From DTU019 sp050949825 (GTDB lineage: Bacteria > Bacillota > Syntrophomonadia > Syntrophomonadales > Syntrophomonadaceae): a DNA stretch of 64,000 bases. The DNA lies in contig JBMNGL010000013.1 in NCBI GenBank assembly GCA_050949825.1, positions 62,001 to 126,000 on the forward strand. Reading direction: 5' to 3'. Below, one piece after another: positions 17,334-26,272 of this stretch. The notes beneath the pieces are model-generated. The model did no database searches and had not been told where the DNA came from. It saw only the letters and a program-made list of their open reading frames with translations. The number at the start of each line of letters is the position of its first letter. Positions within the stretch are counted from its first letter, which is position 1. Made by a program: the position numbers and the translations under genes.

Positions 17334-19253
17334 ATGTCTGGCAGGAAATTAATGAGTTGCTGTTTGATGGTGCTGCTGCTGTGCTCTCTGGGGCCGGCGA
17401 TGGTCGCTGCGGATACGGATGTGCCCGAGGGTAATACTCCGGTGGTCAGTGATGGTGTGATCCAGTTTGCCGATCATAGCCTGCTGCGGGGTGTGCCGGC
17501 GGGAGCGCAGATTAAAGCCACACCGGTAAGCCTGGTGGCACGGCAGGGTATTGTGATTGCCGGACCGGTGATTAAACTGGAAGCCAGGGAGCTGTCAGCG
17601 GAAGCGCTGGCCAGCGGTTTGCTGCTGAAGATGCCTTGCAGCGGTGACCAGGTGGTACTGGCTTATTATAATGAAGCTCGCACGCCCTGGCCGGCCTGGG
17701 AGATAGTGCCGGAATCCAAGCTGGTCAAGCAAAACGGGTCTCTTTATGTGGTGGGGCGCATTACCCGGATGGGAGTATACGCACCACTGGTGTTGAATGC
17801 CCGTCTGCTGGCTGACTCCATCACTGCGGAGCAAGTGCCGATGCAGTTTGGTGACCGTTTTGTATTTCCCCTGATGCCGGGCGACTATAATATTAAAATT
17901 ATGAACACCAGCAAACCGGAACTGGTAGCAACCAATGGCACCGTGGGGGTGCCGCCCTACTATTTTGACACCGGAGCGGTGGTGAATTTCCGCATTTATA
18001 AAGGCGATGATTATGCTGATACCGCTTCCATGATGGTGAAGGTCCTGGCCCCGACCTCAGCACAGCAGGCCAAATGGGCTTATGCCGCTTTGAAATCAAT
18101 GGGTACGGTGCTGGGACAGGTTCAATACGCCAGCAGTGCCAATGAGCTGCAGCAAGCCTTGAAAACATGGCAGAATAACCAGGGTACCAATGTGCGCCGG
18201 CTGTTTGGCCCCGATGTCAAGCCAGAACAGTTTTTCACCCTTTTCAATCGGATCAATGCGGAGCGGGAGAGCATCATGACCGCCAACCGCGGCCAGCTTC
18301 TCCAGGCATATGGCAGCAGTGAGGCCGAGGTCCAGGTTTTGATGGCTATTTACAATGCTCAGGCCTGGCAGAAGGTTTGCGCAGAAGAAGAGTATCAATG
18401 GTTTGATAAAGCCCTGGCCGGCATAGGTTGGAATGTGCAGACCCTGCTGGCGATGCAAAGGGGGGTGGCCGGGGTGATCGATAATGACGGCCAGGCGGCC
18501 TTAAACGAGATGCGGGCGCAGCTGCGCCGGCATACCGAACTCATCAGCGGAAGTCTGCAGGTCAACTCCAAACAGAAGACAGCCTATGCCTTGAGCTTCT
18601 TCGGTGACAATGGCCTCTTAGGAACGAACGATTATGTGGACTGGCATTCCAGCGCGCTGCAAGTGTTGTCATTCAGTGATGATAAAGGCCAGCCGGCAGT
18701 AAACGGTCGCTTGAACCCGCTCTGGCAGCAGGGCAACGGGCAGGCCCTGGTGCATGCCGGGATGAAGGACAGTCCTGACCCGATGGCCTATATTATGAAG
18801 TTTGCAGTGGGAAGCAATATGCATCCGGGCATCTATGTGGAGTCACTGCCGGATGGACTGCAAAAGATCCCCTATCGGGTAAAATTGCTGGGTTTTGGCG
18901 GTTATGGCAATTATGAGTGGAAGATTAGCAAGGGGCGCTTGCCTGATGGCTTGGAATTGGCAGATGGGATCATAAGCGGAACCACCCTCGAGTATGGCAG
19001 CTTCGCCTTCACGGTGACCGTGCGGGATAGCGCCTATAAGACTGAGCGCAGCTACCAGTTGGAAGTCTTGAAGAACGATGGCGAGCAGACCGCCTTGATT
19101 TATCAGCGCAGCAAAATGTTATATCATATGGAAATCACTGAAATTGAACATTTGAATAAAATTTACTCTCATGTGGCAGCGGTCAATGACAAGCAGTGGC
19201 AGGAAATCCTGGGTTCTTATTACACCAGCGGACTGCTGCTGAAATACAAGTAG
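17334..19253 (+). CDS. Secreted protein with C-terminal Ig-like (He_PIG) domain, function unknown
   Basis: A 639-residue exported protein. The ATG follows a perfect AGGAGG at 7 bases and starts a signal peptide (1-26, ending MVAA). Residues 30-170 resemble a ZU5-like beta domain seen in other surface proteins. Residues 240-440 are helical and Gln/Ala-rich. The segment about 515-590 (LPDGLELADGIISGTT followed by FTVTVRDS) is a putative Ig domain of the He_PIG type. The short C-terminus is helical. There is no SLH, LPXTG or lipobox. It could be a structural or adhesive envelope protein; no catalytic motif was recognised. Confidence 0.65.
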   Translation: MSGRKLMSCCLMVLLLCSLGPAMVAADTDVPEGNTPVVSDGVIQFADHSLLRGVPAGAQIKATPVSLVARQGIVIAGPVIKLEARELSAEALASGLLLKMPCSGDQVVLAYYNEARTPWPAWEIVPESKLVKQNGSLYVVGRITRMGVYAPLVLNARLLADSITAEQVPMQFGDRFVFPLMPGDYNIKIMNTSKPELVATNGTVGVPPYYFDTGAVVNFRIYKGDDYADTASMMVKVLAPTSAQQAKWAYAALKSMGTVLGQVQYASSANELQQALKTWQNNQGTNVRRLFGPDVKPEQFFTLFNRINAERESIMTANRGQLLQAYGSSEAEVQVLMAIYNAQAWQKVCAEEEYQWFDKALAGIGWNVQTLLAMQRGVAGVIDNDGQAALNEMRAQLRRHTELISGSLQVNSKQKTAYALSFFGDNGLLGTNDYVDWHSSALQVLSFSDDKGQPAVNGRLNPLWQQGNGQALVHAGMKDSPDPMAYIMKFAVGSNMHPGIYVESLPDGLQKIPYRVKLLGFGGYGNYEWKISKGRLPDGLELADGIISGTTLEYGSFAFTVTVRDSAYKTERSYQLEVLKNDGEQTALIYQRSKMLYHMEITEIEHLNKIYSHVAAVNDKQWQEILGSYYTSGLLLKYK

Positions 19254-19523
19254 CTCACAATCTGGAGACTCCCGGTCTTCCCCGATTTCAGCAAGGGAAG
19301 GCCGGGGCCTGTTAGCGCCCAAATAGAGGTTTTGCGGGGTATATAAAAATTGCAGGCTTAGCAGGATTATGTATACTTTCAGTCGAAAAACATGATATAA
19401 AGAGAATGGTAGGAACATAAATCAACTAGAGAGAGAAGAGCACTGTGTTGCAGGGGATAGATATAAGACTATGCCCTTTTTGCACAGATGGGAATTGATT
19501 GGGTAGAAGAGGAGTTGAAGTAT
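19254..19523 (+). other. Intergenic stretch with a hairpin after the secreted protein gene
   Basis: CCCGGTCTTCCC (19272-19283) can pair with GGGAAGGCCGGG (19295-19306) with one G-T pair, but no T-run follows. An in-frame ATG at 19488 lacks a ribosome site. No other gene is seen. Confidence 0.4.
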
Positions 19524-21377
19524 ATGGTGCGTTACAAAAACTTCCTGGATTGCATTGAATCGCCGCTAGTGGCTATCAACAAAGACCTGCAGATTGTGTA
19601 TTGCAATGCCGCCTATGCTTATATGGCCGGGCAGGCTGTGGACGAAATCATCGGACATAAGTGGCTGCAGGTTTTGCCGGAATTGGTGGGCAGCAATACT
19701 CAGGCCGCCTATATGAAGGTGCTGGAAACCGGGCGTATGGGAACAGTGGAGAGCAAGGTCAGCAACCGCTTTTTCATGGAACGTATTTATAGCACACCGG
19801 ACGGATTGCTTTCGATATTTGACGATTTGAGCGCTGCGCGGCGTTTTGAAGCGGTGGCGCAGGAATTGGGCAACAAGTACCATGAGGTGTTTGATGAAGC
19901 CTGGGATTCCCTTTTCCTGTTGGATACTTACACCACCGACATTCTTCATATGAACCGCTCTGCTTGTGATATGTTTGGCTACAGCCGTGAAGAGATGGCG
20001 CGCCTGAATATTGGCGCTCTGTGCCCGGAAGAGCCGCCCTATAGCAGCGAAGAATTCAAACGCTGGCTGCGCATGTCGTCAGATTCACGCTCCCAATCCA
20101 TGGAGTGGAAGATGCGCGATCGCAATGGCAGGGTGTTCTGGATTGAGGTCAAGTCCAAACGAGTGGTTTTCGAAGAACGCACACGTTTGATGGCTGCCAT
20201 TCGTGATATCAACCCGGTTAAGATGGCGGGCGAGAAACTGCGCCGCTCCCGTGAAGACTATGAGGACTTCTTTTATAATGCCAGTGATTTTATCTTTGTA
20301 CATGACCTGGGGGGCAATTTAATATCGGTCAATCCCGCCGCCGAGCGCATCACTGGCTATTCCATGGCTGAACTGGTGCGTATGAATATTCAGGAACTGG
20401 CCGACAGTGATTCCCTGGATCTCTTGCGTGGTTTTCAGTACCAGCGCCTGGCGCCGGGGCGGCATATCAGTTATGAAATGGGGCTTATCAACAAGTACGA
20501 TACTCAGGTGCACCTGGATGTGAGCATTTGGCCGCTTTATACCAATGGCAAGATTGTGGCAGTACAGGGGATAGCGCGCAGTATCACCCGTTTGAAAAAT
20601 GAGATGAACCGCCTCAAGGTCACGGAAAGGGAACTGCAAGGTATGGTGGATTGCCTCCCGGATGCCACCATGGCCATTGATATGGAAGGGAAAGTAGTGA
20701 TCTGGAATCAGGCCATGGAGCGCCTCACCGGCATAAAGGCCGAGGAAATGCTGGGTAAAGGGGATTTCGAATATGCGCTGGCCTTTTATGAAACCAGACG
20801 TCCTATTATGGTTGACCTGGTGCTGCGACCGGAAGAGGTCAGACAGTATTATACCGTTATTGAAGTGGATGATTTTACCGTAATCAGTGAGTTTAAAACT
20901 CCCAAACTGCGGGGGCAGGGGCGCAACCTGTGGGGGCGCGCCATGCCCTGGTACAGCCCTGATGGCCAGTTGCTGGGCGCTATTGAATGCCTGCGCGATG
21001 TAACCGATCGTTACATTGCTTTGCAGCAGCACAAGGATTGGCTGCGCCAGGCCGAAGCCCATAACAAGAGGCTGATCGCGGCGTTGAACAGCTCAGCGGT
21101 AAAGGTTTTGAGTTATGATGTCCAGGGAGAAATCGATTCGTGTACTGAATCACTGGCTGAATGGCTGGGATATGAGATGGCATCCCAGGTGGTGGGCAAA
21201 AAGCTGGCCGTGCTGCTGGGGGATGAGCAGCAGACGAAGCTGCTGGGCCATCGGGATAAGGTGGAATCCATGGAATGGATCTGCCGGGATGGCAGCAAGG
21301 CTTTTGCCCCGGTAGAGGTGCAAGTTGTACGATATGAAGATCAGCTTAGCGGCGGGATGATTCGGGTGATTCGGTAA
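19524..21377 (+). CDS. Multi-PAS domain protein without a recognisable output domain
   Basis: A 617-residue soluble protein built of five consecutive PAS-type domains. They cover about residues 5-100, 115-235, 245-365, 370-505 and 520-617, each opening with a pattern like FLDCIESPLVAINKDLQIVYCNAA or MVDCLPDATMAIDMEGKVVIW and followed by a GY/EE segment. No histidine kinase, GGDEF, EAL, HTH or methyl-accepting region follows; the chain ends within the fifth PAS. The ATG at 19524 has AGAGGAG 8 bases upstream, unlike an earlier in-frame ATG at 19488. PAS domains sense small ligands, redox or light. A role as a sensor acting on a partner encoded elsewhere is inference. Confidence 0.8.
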   Translation: MVRYKNFLDCIESPLVAINKDLQIVYCNAAYAYMAGQAVDEIIGHKWLQVLPELVGSNTQAAYMKVLETGRMGTVESKVSNRFFMERIYSTPDGLLSIFDDLSAARRFEAVAQELGNKYHEVFDEAWDSLFLLDTYTTDILHMNRSACDMFGYSREEMARLNIGALCPEEPPYSSEEFKRWLRMSSDSRSQSMEWKMRDRNGRVFWIEVKSKRVVFEERTRLMAAIRDINPVKMAGEKLRRSREDYEDFFYNASDFIFVHDLGGNLISVNPAAERITGYSMAELVRMNIQELADSDSLDLLRGFQYQRLAPGRHISYEMGLINKYDTQVHLDVSIWPLYTNGKIVAVQGIARSITRLKNEMNRLKVTERELQGMVDCLPDATMAIDMEGKVVIWNQAMERLTGIKAEEMLGKGDFEYALAFYETRRPIMVDLVLRPEEVRQYYTVIEVDDFTVISEFKTPKLRGQGRNLWGRAMPWYSPDGQLLGAIECLRDVTDRYIALQQHKDWLRQAEAHNKRLIAALNSSAVKVLSYDVQGEIDSCTESLAEWLGYEMASQVVGKKLAVLLGDEQQTKLLGHRDKVESMEWICRDGSKAFAPVEVQVVRYEDQLSGGMIRVIR

Positions 21378-21783
21378 TATTGAAGCTAATAATCCCGGGT
21401 TTAGATCCTTCGCTTTGCTCAGGATAACAACGTCAGGCTTGCTGTCTAATAACTACATTTAATGAGGGACGTGCCATAAAGAGAGCCGTCCCTTTATAAT
21501 TTTCGCCGGGGCACGGGGGAACTGGGGATGGTGCCTGTGAATGCACCATAATATAGCTTGGGAGTTCTTCCATCCTCCGCTTTGAAGCAACAGCTTGATG
21601 ATTTTAATAATTGCCACACAGTCTGACGTTCTTCATGTTTCCTCTTATAGAGGAAGAAGAAAGGACGTCCTTTGCTTCCCAAGGAGTAGCTTTTTGTCAC
21701 GCTCTGTCTCCCTTGTGTTGGTGAAGGGGGTGGCGTACAATGAAATGGTACATAACCCAGTTTATCGGCAATGGAGGTTAAAA
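21378..21783. other. Hairpin-rich intergenic stretch before lspA
   Basis: Holds a remnant of the GTCATCCTGAGC family (ATCCTTCGCTTTGCTCAGGA near 21407). An AGGGACG/CGTCCCT hairpin followed by TTATAAT lies at 21465-21497. An ATGGTGC/GCACCAT hairpin lies at about 21528-21548, and TTCCTCTTATAGAGGAA at about 21638. The open frame from 21595 into lspA is not used as coding here because a clear ribosome site lies at 21774. Confidence 0.5.
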
Positions 21784-22233
21784 GTGCGTTTTTGGTTGTG
21801 CTTAGCAGTGATTGTTGTGCTGGATCAGTGGAGCAAATGGATGGTGGGAATGAGCCTGGCGCCGGGTCAGAGTGTAGTGATGCTGCCCGGGGTGATGTGG
21901 TTTACCTATGTGTTTAACCGCGGAGCCGCCTTCAGTATGATGCAGGGGCAGACCGTTTTCTTTGTCGTGGCTGCATTTCTGGTGGTTTTAGCCCTGATAG
22001 CATATAACCTGTTGGCAAAGCCGGCACCGGTTTTGCAGCTGATTACGGGGATGATGGCCGGAGGAGCGCTGGGCAATCTGTTGGACCGGTGCCGTCTTGG
22101 CCATGTGGTGGATTTTATTGATTTTCGGGTGTGGCCGGTATTCAATGTTGCCGATATGGCTATTGTATGCGGCGGGATTCTGCTGGGCATATATTTCATA
22201 TGGTTTGACAAGGATGAGCAAAGCAATGAGTGA
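21784..22233 (+). CDS. lspA: Lipoprotein signal peptidase
   Basis: A 149-residue membrane aspartic peptidase that cleaves prolipoprotein signal peptides after lipidation. Four hydrophobic segments are present. The conserved LDQWSKW (about residue 16), NRGAAFSM, GGALGNLLDR and FNVADMAI motifs are seen; the last two carry the catalytic Asp pair. The GTG at 21784 is chosen because GGAGGT lies 4 bases upstream and the resulting length is normal for LspA; the longer frame to 21595 would add a non-homologous leader. Its end overlaps rluD by 8 bases. It would process lipoproteins such as the DUF4430 lipoprotein of this window. Confidence 0.95.
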   Translation: MRFWLCLAVIVVLDQWSKWMVGMSLAPGQSVVMLPGVMWFTYVFNRGAAFSMMQGQTVFFVVAAFLVVLALIAYNLLAKPAPVLQLITGMMAGGALGNLLDRCRLGHVVDFIDFRVWPVFNVADMAIVCGGILLGIYFIWFDKDEQSNE

Positions 22234-23146
22234 TAAAAGCACCATACTGGTGCAAGAGGATATGGAAGGCGAGCGTTTGGATATCTTTGTAGCGGAACAG
22301 CTCGACAACCTGTCACGTTCGCAGGTTCAGAAGCTGATTGGGGATGGGCAGGTTTGGGTTGATGGGGAAGTTCGCAAGGCCAGCTACAAGGTACGGGAAG
22401 GGGAAACGGTGGTGGTGGCAACTCCCCGTTCCATGCCCATATTACTGCAGGGCGAAGCTATCCCCCTGGATATCATTTATAAGGACAGCGATGTGGTGGT
22501 GATTAATAAGCCCAAAGGGCTGGTGGTGCACCCTGCACACGGCAACTGGGAGCACACCCTGGTCAATGCTCTGCTCTATCATGTCAAAACCCTTTCCAGC
22601 CTCAACGGTGAGTTGCGACCGGGTATTGTGCATCGCCTGGACAAGGATACTTCCGGGGTAATGGTGGTAGCCAGGCATGATACAGCCCATCGGGTGCTGG
22701 CTGAGCAGATTAAGGCGCATACCATTCAGCGCGAATACCTGGCGCTGGTATATGGGGTTGTCAAAGAGAACCGGGGCACTATTGAAGCCCCTATCGGGCG
22801 CAGCAAGAGCGACCGCAAGAAGATGGCGGTGGTGAGCGACGGACGCGCAGCCCTGAGCCAGTATCAGGTTTTGGAACGGTTTGAGGATTATACATTGGTG
22901 CGGGTAAAGCTGTTTACCGGGCGTACCCATCAGATCCGGGTGCATATGCAGTATATCAAACACCCGGTGGTAGGCGACCCCCTCTACACAGCCCGCAAAG
23001 CCCCTTTCGGGATCACTTCGCAGCTGCTGCATGCCTGTTTATTGGGTTTTAAACATCCCCGCAGCGGAGATTATATGGAATTTAGCGCCGATTTACCCCC
23101 CGAATTCCAACAAGCCCTATCCCACCTTCACCAAAAAACCAAATAA
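22226..23146 (+). CDS. RluD-type 23S rRNA pseudouridine synthase
   Basis: A 306-residue protein with an N-terminal S4 RNA-binding domain (about 14-75, SRSQVQKLIGDGQVWVDG). The RluA/RluD catalytic domain carries the catalytic Asp in HRLDKDTSG (about residue 142). GRTHQIRVHMQYIKHPVVGD near 235-255 is a family signature. It isomerises uridines in large-subunit rRNA. The start at 22226 overlaps the lspA stop; an ATG at 22214 is an alternative. The lspA-rluD pair is a common Firmicute arrangement. The exact target position cannot be read from sequence. Confidence 0.92.
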   Translation: MSDKSTILVQEDMEGERLDIFVAEQLDNLSRSQVQKLIGDGQVWVDGEVRKASYKVREGETVVVATPRSMPILLQGEAIPLDIIYKDSDVVVINKPKGLVVHPAHGNWEHTLVNALLYHVKTLSSLNGELRPGIVHRLDKDTSGVMVVARHDTAHRVLAEQIKAHTIQREYLALVYGVVKENRGTIEAPIGRSKSDRKKMAVVSDGRAALSQYQVLERFEDYTLVRVKLFTGRTHQIRVHMQYIKHPVVGDPLYTARKAPFGITSQLLHACLLGFKHPRSGDYMEFSADLPPEFQQALSHLHQKTK

Positions 23147-23339
23147 CTTTACCTGTGGTGCCTGGCACCATACCTGTGGGGTAAAAAATTAGTTACAATA
23201 TGATTCGAATTAGGTAATATAGTATGAGATGATGCTATGGCACAGACATATTTCGGCCGGGGATTCATATAATGAAAAACCCTATCGTTGGTTTTATGCG
23301 GGGACATTGCTCAAGGCTTGAGGGGGAGGAAATAGCAAG
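23147..23339. other. Intergenic stretch with a GGTGCCTGGCACC palindrome
   Basis: GGTGCCTGGCACC (23158-23170) is flanked by direct ACCTGTGG copies. It belongs to a small palindrome family also seen near 37222 and 59338. GGGGGAGG near 23325 is the ribosome site of the next gene. Confidence 0.6.
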
Positions 23340-23867
23340 TTGAATTCGATTATCGGATATTTTCGTGGCCGCGAGTTGAAATTGCTATACTTTATAAATC
23401 ATCATTATAAGTGCCGGGGGCTGGATGTACTCATGCATGTTTTGACACAAATGAGTTCGTTGCCGGTGGTGCTGGCATTTCCCTTGATTCTTATGCTCTC
23501 TGATAATGAACACCTGGTCAACCTGGGGCATTATATTGCAGTCGTACTGATAATCAGCCAATTTTTGGTGCACTCTATCAAATTCATGGTTTACAGGGAA
23601 CGCCCTTTTAAGGTGTTGGAGGATATTATTGCCAGCAAACCGCCCACTTCCAAGCGTTCTTTTCCGTCAGGGCACACCTGTGCGGCTTTTGCCATAGCTT
23701 TGCCGGTAAGTCATCTGGCGCCGGAAATGGCCCCTTTGGTTCTAAGCCTGGCAGGCATGGTGGGTGTTTCCCGGGTGTACCTGGGCGCCCATTATCCCAG
23801 TGACGTCCTGGCCGGAGTGGGCATTGCCCTGGCATCGTTCTATGCGATAGCGCACTATTGGATATAG
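23340..23867 (+). CDS. PAP2 family membrane phosphatase
   Basis: A 175-residue integral membrane phosphatase starting at TTG with GGGGGAGGAA upstream. All three type-2 phosphatidic acid phosphatase motifs are present. They are KFMVYRERP (KX6RP, about residue 81), the PSGH motif in RSFPSGHTCA (about 107), and SRVYLGAHYPSD (SRX5HX3D, about 143). About five to six helices are predicted. Likely substrates are undecaprenyl pyrophosphate or phosphatidic acid-type lipids. It lies 39 bases before a glycosyltransferase that may act on membrane lipids. Family secure, substrate unknown. Confidence 0.88.
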   Translation: MNSIIGYFRGRELKLLYFINHHYKCRGLDVLMHVLTQMSSLPVVLAFPLILMLSDNEHLVNLGHYIAVVLIISQFLVHSIKFMVYRERPFKVLEDIIASKPPTSKRSFPSGHTCAAFAIALPVSHLAPEMAPLVLSLAGMVGVSRVYLGAHYPSDVLAGVGIALASFYAIAHYWI

Positions 23868-23906
23868 ATTGATTTATTGAATTATGGAAGCAAGGGTTAG
23901 ATTATC

Positions 23907-25022
23907 ATGCGTATAGCTGTTTTTTCCGATACCTATTTTCCTCAGGTCAATGGGGTCAGTGTAATCCTGGGCAAGATGAAAGAATACATGGATCAGCAGG
24001 GTATAGAATATGTTTACTTCGTTCCGGGGGATGCTGCAGAACCTGGGGTTTTTACTTTTGGCGGCATGAAATTCCCGCTCTACCCGGAGCTGCTGATAAC
24101 CGTACCCCGCTACGCTAAGATTGAAAAGATACTGGATGAGTTTAAACCGGATTTGGTACACCTGGCCACTGAATTTACGCTGGGCTGGCAGGGGATGAAA
24201 TACGCCCGCCGTCGCCATGTGCCCTTAACCTCCACTTATCACACCAATTTCGTGCAGTACCTGAGTTATTATGGGTTACCTTTCCTGGAAAAGCCGGGCT
24301 GGCGTTACTTGCGCTGGTTTCACTCCCGCTGCGCCCTGAACTTCAGCCCCTCGGTAAGTACCCTGCGTCTGCTAGAGAAGCACGGTATTCCGTCTTTGCG
24401 GCATTGCCCGCATGGCATTGACAGTGACCTGTTCAATCCGGCTTATCGCAGCATGCAATTGCGGAAGCGCTACACGTCTGATAAGGATGGGATGCTTTTG
24501 CTCTATGTGGGGCGCATTGCTCCGGAAAAGGATTTGGAGGTTTTGATGGATGCAGTCCGCCTGCTCAACCAGCGCGGTCTTTCCTACCGCTTGCTGATGG
24601 TTGGAGATGGCCCTTCGCGCCACAAACTGGAGCAGATGCACCTGGATAATGTGGTGTTCTGCGGTTATCAGCGCGGTCAGGATCTGTATGATCTCTATGC
24701 ATCGGCAGATATCTTTGTTTTTCCCTCGGTGACGGAAACCTTTGGCAATGTAATCCTGGAAGCCATGGCTTCAGGTTTGCCGGTGGTGGCGGCTCCGGCC
24801 GGCGGGGTAGAAGATAATCTGCTGCACGGGAAAAATGGCCTGGCCTTCAAAAGTGGCGATCCGCAAGATATGGCCGCACAGATTGAAATCATGATGACGC
24901 AGCACGACCTGCGCCAAGCCCTGGCCAGAGGCGCCCTGGAACATGCCCGCGCACGGAACTGGGACGGGATTTTTGCGGATTTCTACCAAACCCTGGACAG
25001 GCTTCTTAAGGGATCCTCCTGA
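23907..25022 (+). CDS. Glycosyltransferase family 4 (diacylglycerol or polyprenol-lipid glycosyltransferase-like)
   Basis: A 371-residue GT-B transferase. The N-terminal acceptor domain begins MRIAVFSDTYFPQVNGVSV, typical of the MgtA/alpha-monoglucosyldiacylglycerol synthase branch. The C-terminal donor domain has LLYVGRIAPEKD, MVGDGPSR and the E-X7-E pair in VFPSVTETFGNVILEAMASG. No signal peptide is present, so it acts at the inner face of the membrane. With the PAP2 gene just upstream it may form a lipid-modifying pair. The precise sugar and lipid are unknown. Confidence 0.85.
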   Translation: MRIAVFSDTYFPQVNGVSVILGKMKEYMDQQGIEYVYFVPGDAAEPGVFTFGGMKFPLYPELLITVPRYAKIEKILDEFKPDLVHLATEFTLGWQGMKYARRRHVPLTSTYHTNFVQYLSYYGLPFLEKPGWRYLRWFHSRCALNFSPSVSTLRLLEKHGIPSLRHCPHGIDSDLFNPAYRSMQLRKRYTSDKDGMLLLYVGRIAPEKDLEVLMDAVRLLNQRGLSYRLLMVGDGPSRHKLEQMHLDNVVFCGYQRGQDLYDLYASADIFVFPSVTETFGNVILEAMASGLPVVAAPAGGVEDNLLHGKNGLAFKSGDPQDMAAQIEIMMTQHDLRQALARGALEHARARNWDGIFADFYQTLDRLLKGSS

Positions 25023-25279
25023 TAAAACTGCAGAGTGGCAGCATTTGGAAAGCTACGGGGAGGCGGCCACGGCCCCAGGGTAGGTGTCAAGGCTGCTGGG
25101 AAGGAGATTTAAGGCCGGGGCCATGGTGCTTTGCCGGCAAGGTTTAGCGGAAACCTGCAGGGGCTGCTTTTCTGACCTGAACGCTGCTGTGGCAAGGCTC
25201 CAAGCAAACAGGAACGAGTACTGTTAAAACCGGCCAACAAAGTGACATGAGACCTCTAGAAGTATGTTTCTTTTCATGC
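25023..25279 (+). other. Intergenic stretch before the pyr promoter
   Basis: GC-rich, with an AGGTTTAGCGGAAACCT hairpin near 25148. No gene or known regulatory RNA is recognised. Confidence 0.35.
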
Positions 25280-25308
25280 TTGACAGGGGGATTGAGGTTG
25301 ATTAGAAT
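25280..25308 (+). promoter_or_regulatory. pyr operon promoter
   Basis: A consensus TTGACA (25280-25285) and TAGAAT (25303-25308) lie 17 bases apart, just upstream of the first PyrR attenuator. Confidence 0.75.
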
Positions 25309-25326
25309 TTCTAAAGAGCCTTTAAG

Positions 25327-25405
25327 TTGGCCCCGTGAGGCTAGCAAGGAAATGACATGTCGGATGATGCCTGCCTTGAGTTTTGCGGACCGTGGCAGGC
25401 TTTTT
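25327..25405 (+). promoter_or_regulatory. PyrR-controlled attenuator of pyrR (binding loop plus terminator)
   Basis: CCCCGTGAGGCTAGCAAGG (25331-25349) matches the conserved PyrR-binding hairpin in pyr mRNA leaders. A terminator follows: GCCTGCC (25369-25375) pairs with GGCAGGC (25394-25400), then TTTTT. PyrR with UMP would stabilise the anti-antiterminator and stop transcription when pyrimidines are plentiful. Confidence 0.88.
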
Positions 25406-25435
25406 GTACGCCTTAAGGATCAGGAGGGATAGTGC

Positions 25436-25990
25436 TTGAACCTGCGTGACAAGAACGTCATTATGGATGATATGGGCATGAAACGGGCCTTGACCCGCAT
25501 CGCCCACGAGATCATTGAGAAGAATAAAGGGGTGCAGGATCTGGCAGTGGTGGGCATCCGCCGCCGCGGCGGACCGCTGGCACAACGGCTGGCTGAGCGC
25601 ATCGGAGAGATTGAGGATGTGGTAGTGCCGGTCGGGATTCTGGATATCACCCTGTACCGCGATGACCTGACCACCCTGGCCACTCAGCCTATGGTGCATC
25701 GTACCGAAGTGGATTTCGATATCAATGGCAAGGTAATAGTCCTGGTAGATGACGTTTTGTACACCGGGCGCACGGTTCGCGCGGCCATGGATGCATTGAT
25801 CGATCTGGGGCGACCGCGGCGCATACAACTGGCAGTACTGGTGGACAGGGGGCACCGGGAGTTGCCCATCAAAGCGGACTATATAGGGAAAAATGTTCCC
25901 ACCTCCGCCCAGGAAATAGTATCCGTCCTGGTGGAGGAGATTGATGGAATAGACAAAGTAGTAATTCAAGAGCCTATAACTGAAACATAA
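25436..25990 (+). CDS. pyrR: Bifunctional pyr operon attenuator / uracil phosphoribosyltransferase PyrR
   Basis: A 184-residue RNA-binding regulator of the pyrimidine operon that also has weak uracil phosphoribosyltransferase activity. The PRPP-binding loop VLVDDVLYTGRTVRAAMDAL is at about residues 101-120. The conserved GIRRRGGPLAQRLA lies at about 41-54 and the basic RNA-contact residues are present. It starts at TTG, with CAGGAGGGAT upstream; length and start agree with known PyrR. Two matching RNA targets lie immediately upstream and downstream of the gene. Confidence 0.96.
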   Translation: MNLRDKNVIMDDMGMKRALTRIAHEIIEKNKGVQDLAVVGIRRRGGPLAQRLAERIGEIEDVVVPVGILDITLYRDDLTTLATQPMVHRTEVDFDINGKVIVLVDDVLYTGRTVRAAMDALIDLGRPRRIQLAVLVDRGHRELPIKADYIGKNVPTSAQEIVSVLVEEIDGIDKVVIQEPITET

Positions 25991-26006
25991 ATAAGATCCC
26001 TTTAAT

Positions 26007-26090
26007 CTGGTCCCGAGAGGCCGGCAAGGGAGTCAGCCAATCAGCGAAACAGGCGCCTTCCTTGCCCACAGCAACAAGGAAGGTTTTTTT
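26007..26090 (+). promoter_or_regulatory. Second PyrR attenuator, between pyrR and pyrB
   Basis: TCCCGAGAGGCCGGCAAGGG (26011-26030) is a near-consensus PyrR-binding loop. The terminator stem CCTTCCTTG (26056-26064)/CAAGGAAGG (26075-26083) is followed by seven T residues. This sets pyrB and downstream genes under a second, independent pyrimidine checkpoint, as in Bacillus. Confidence 0.92.
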
Positions 26091-26272
26091 GTTGCCCGCG
26101 GGTCCGGTTGAGGGGCGGCGGCAAACCTGCATAAAAGACATTTCCTGGCCCTCACTTGTCATCGGTTTTCAGCGGTGGTTATGTCCGGCGGGCATGGGAG
26201 ACGTTTGCAATAAAGAACCCGTTCTTTTGGTTTTCGTTGATTGGGGAAGGCTAATTTAAAGGAGGCTTTAAG

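Noticed and set aside
21595..21783. N-terminal extension of lspA
   Set aside because: Would add 63 residues not seen in LspA; a proper GGAGGT-GTG start lies at 21784.
22097..22225. N-terminal extension of rluD
   Set aside because: Lies inside lspA in another frame; the S4 domain begins after the ATG at 22226.
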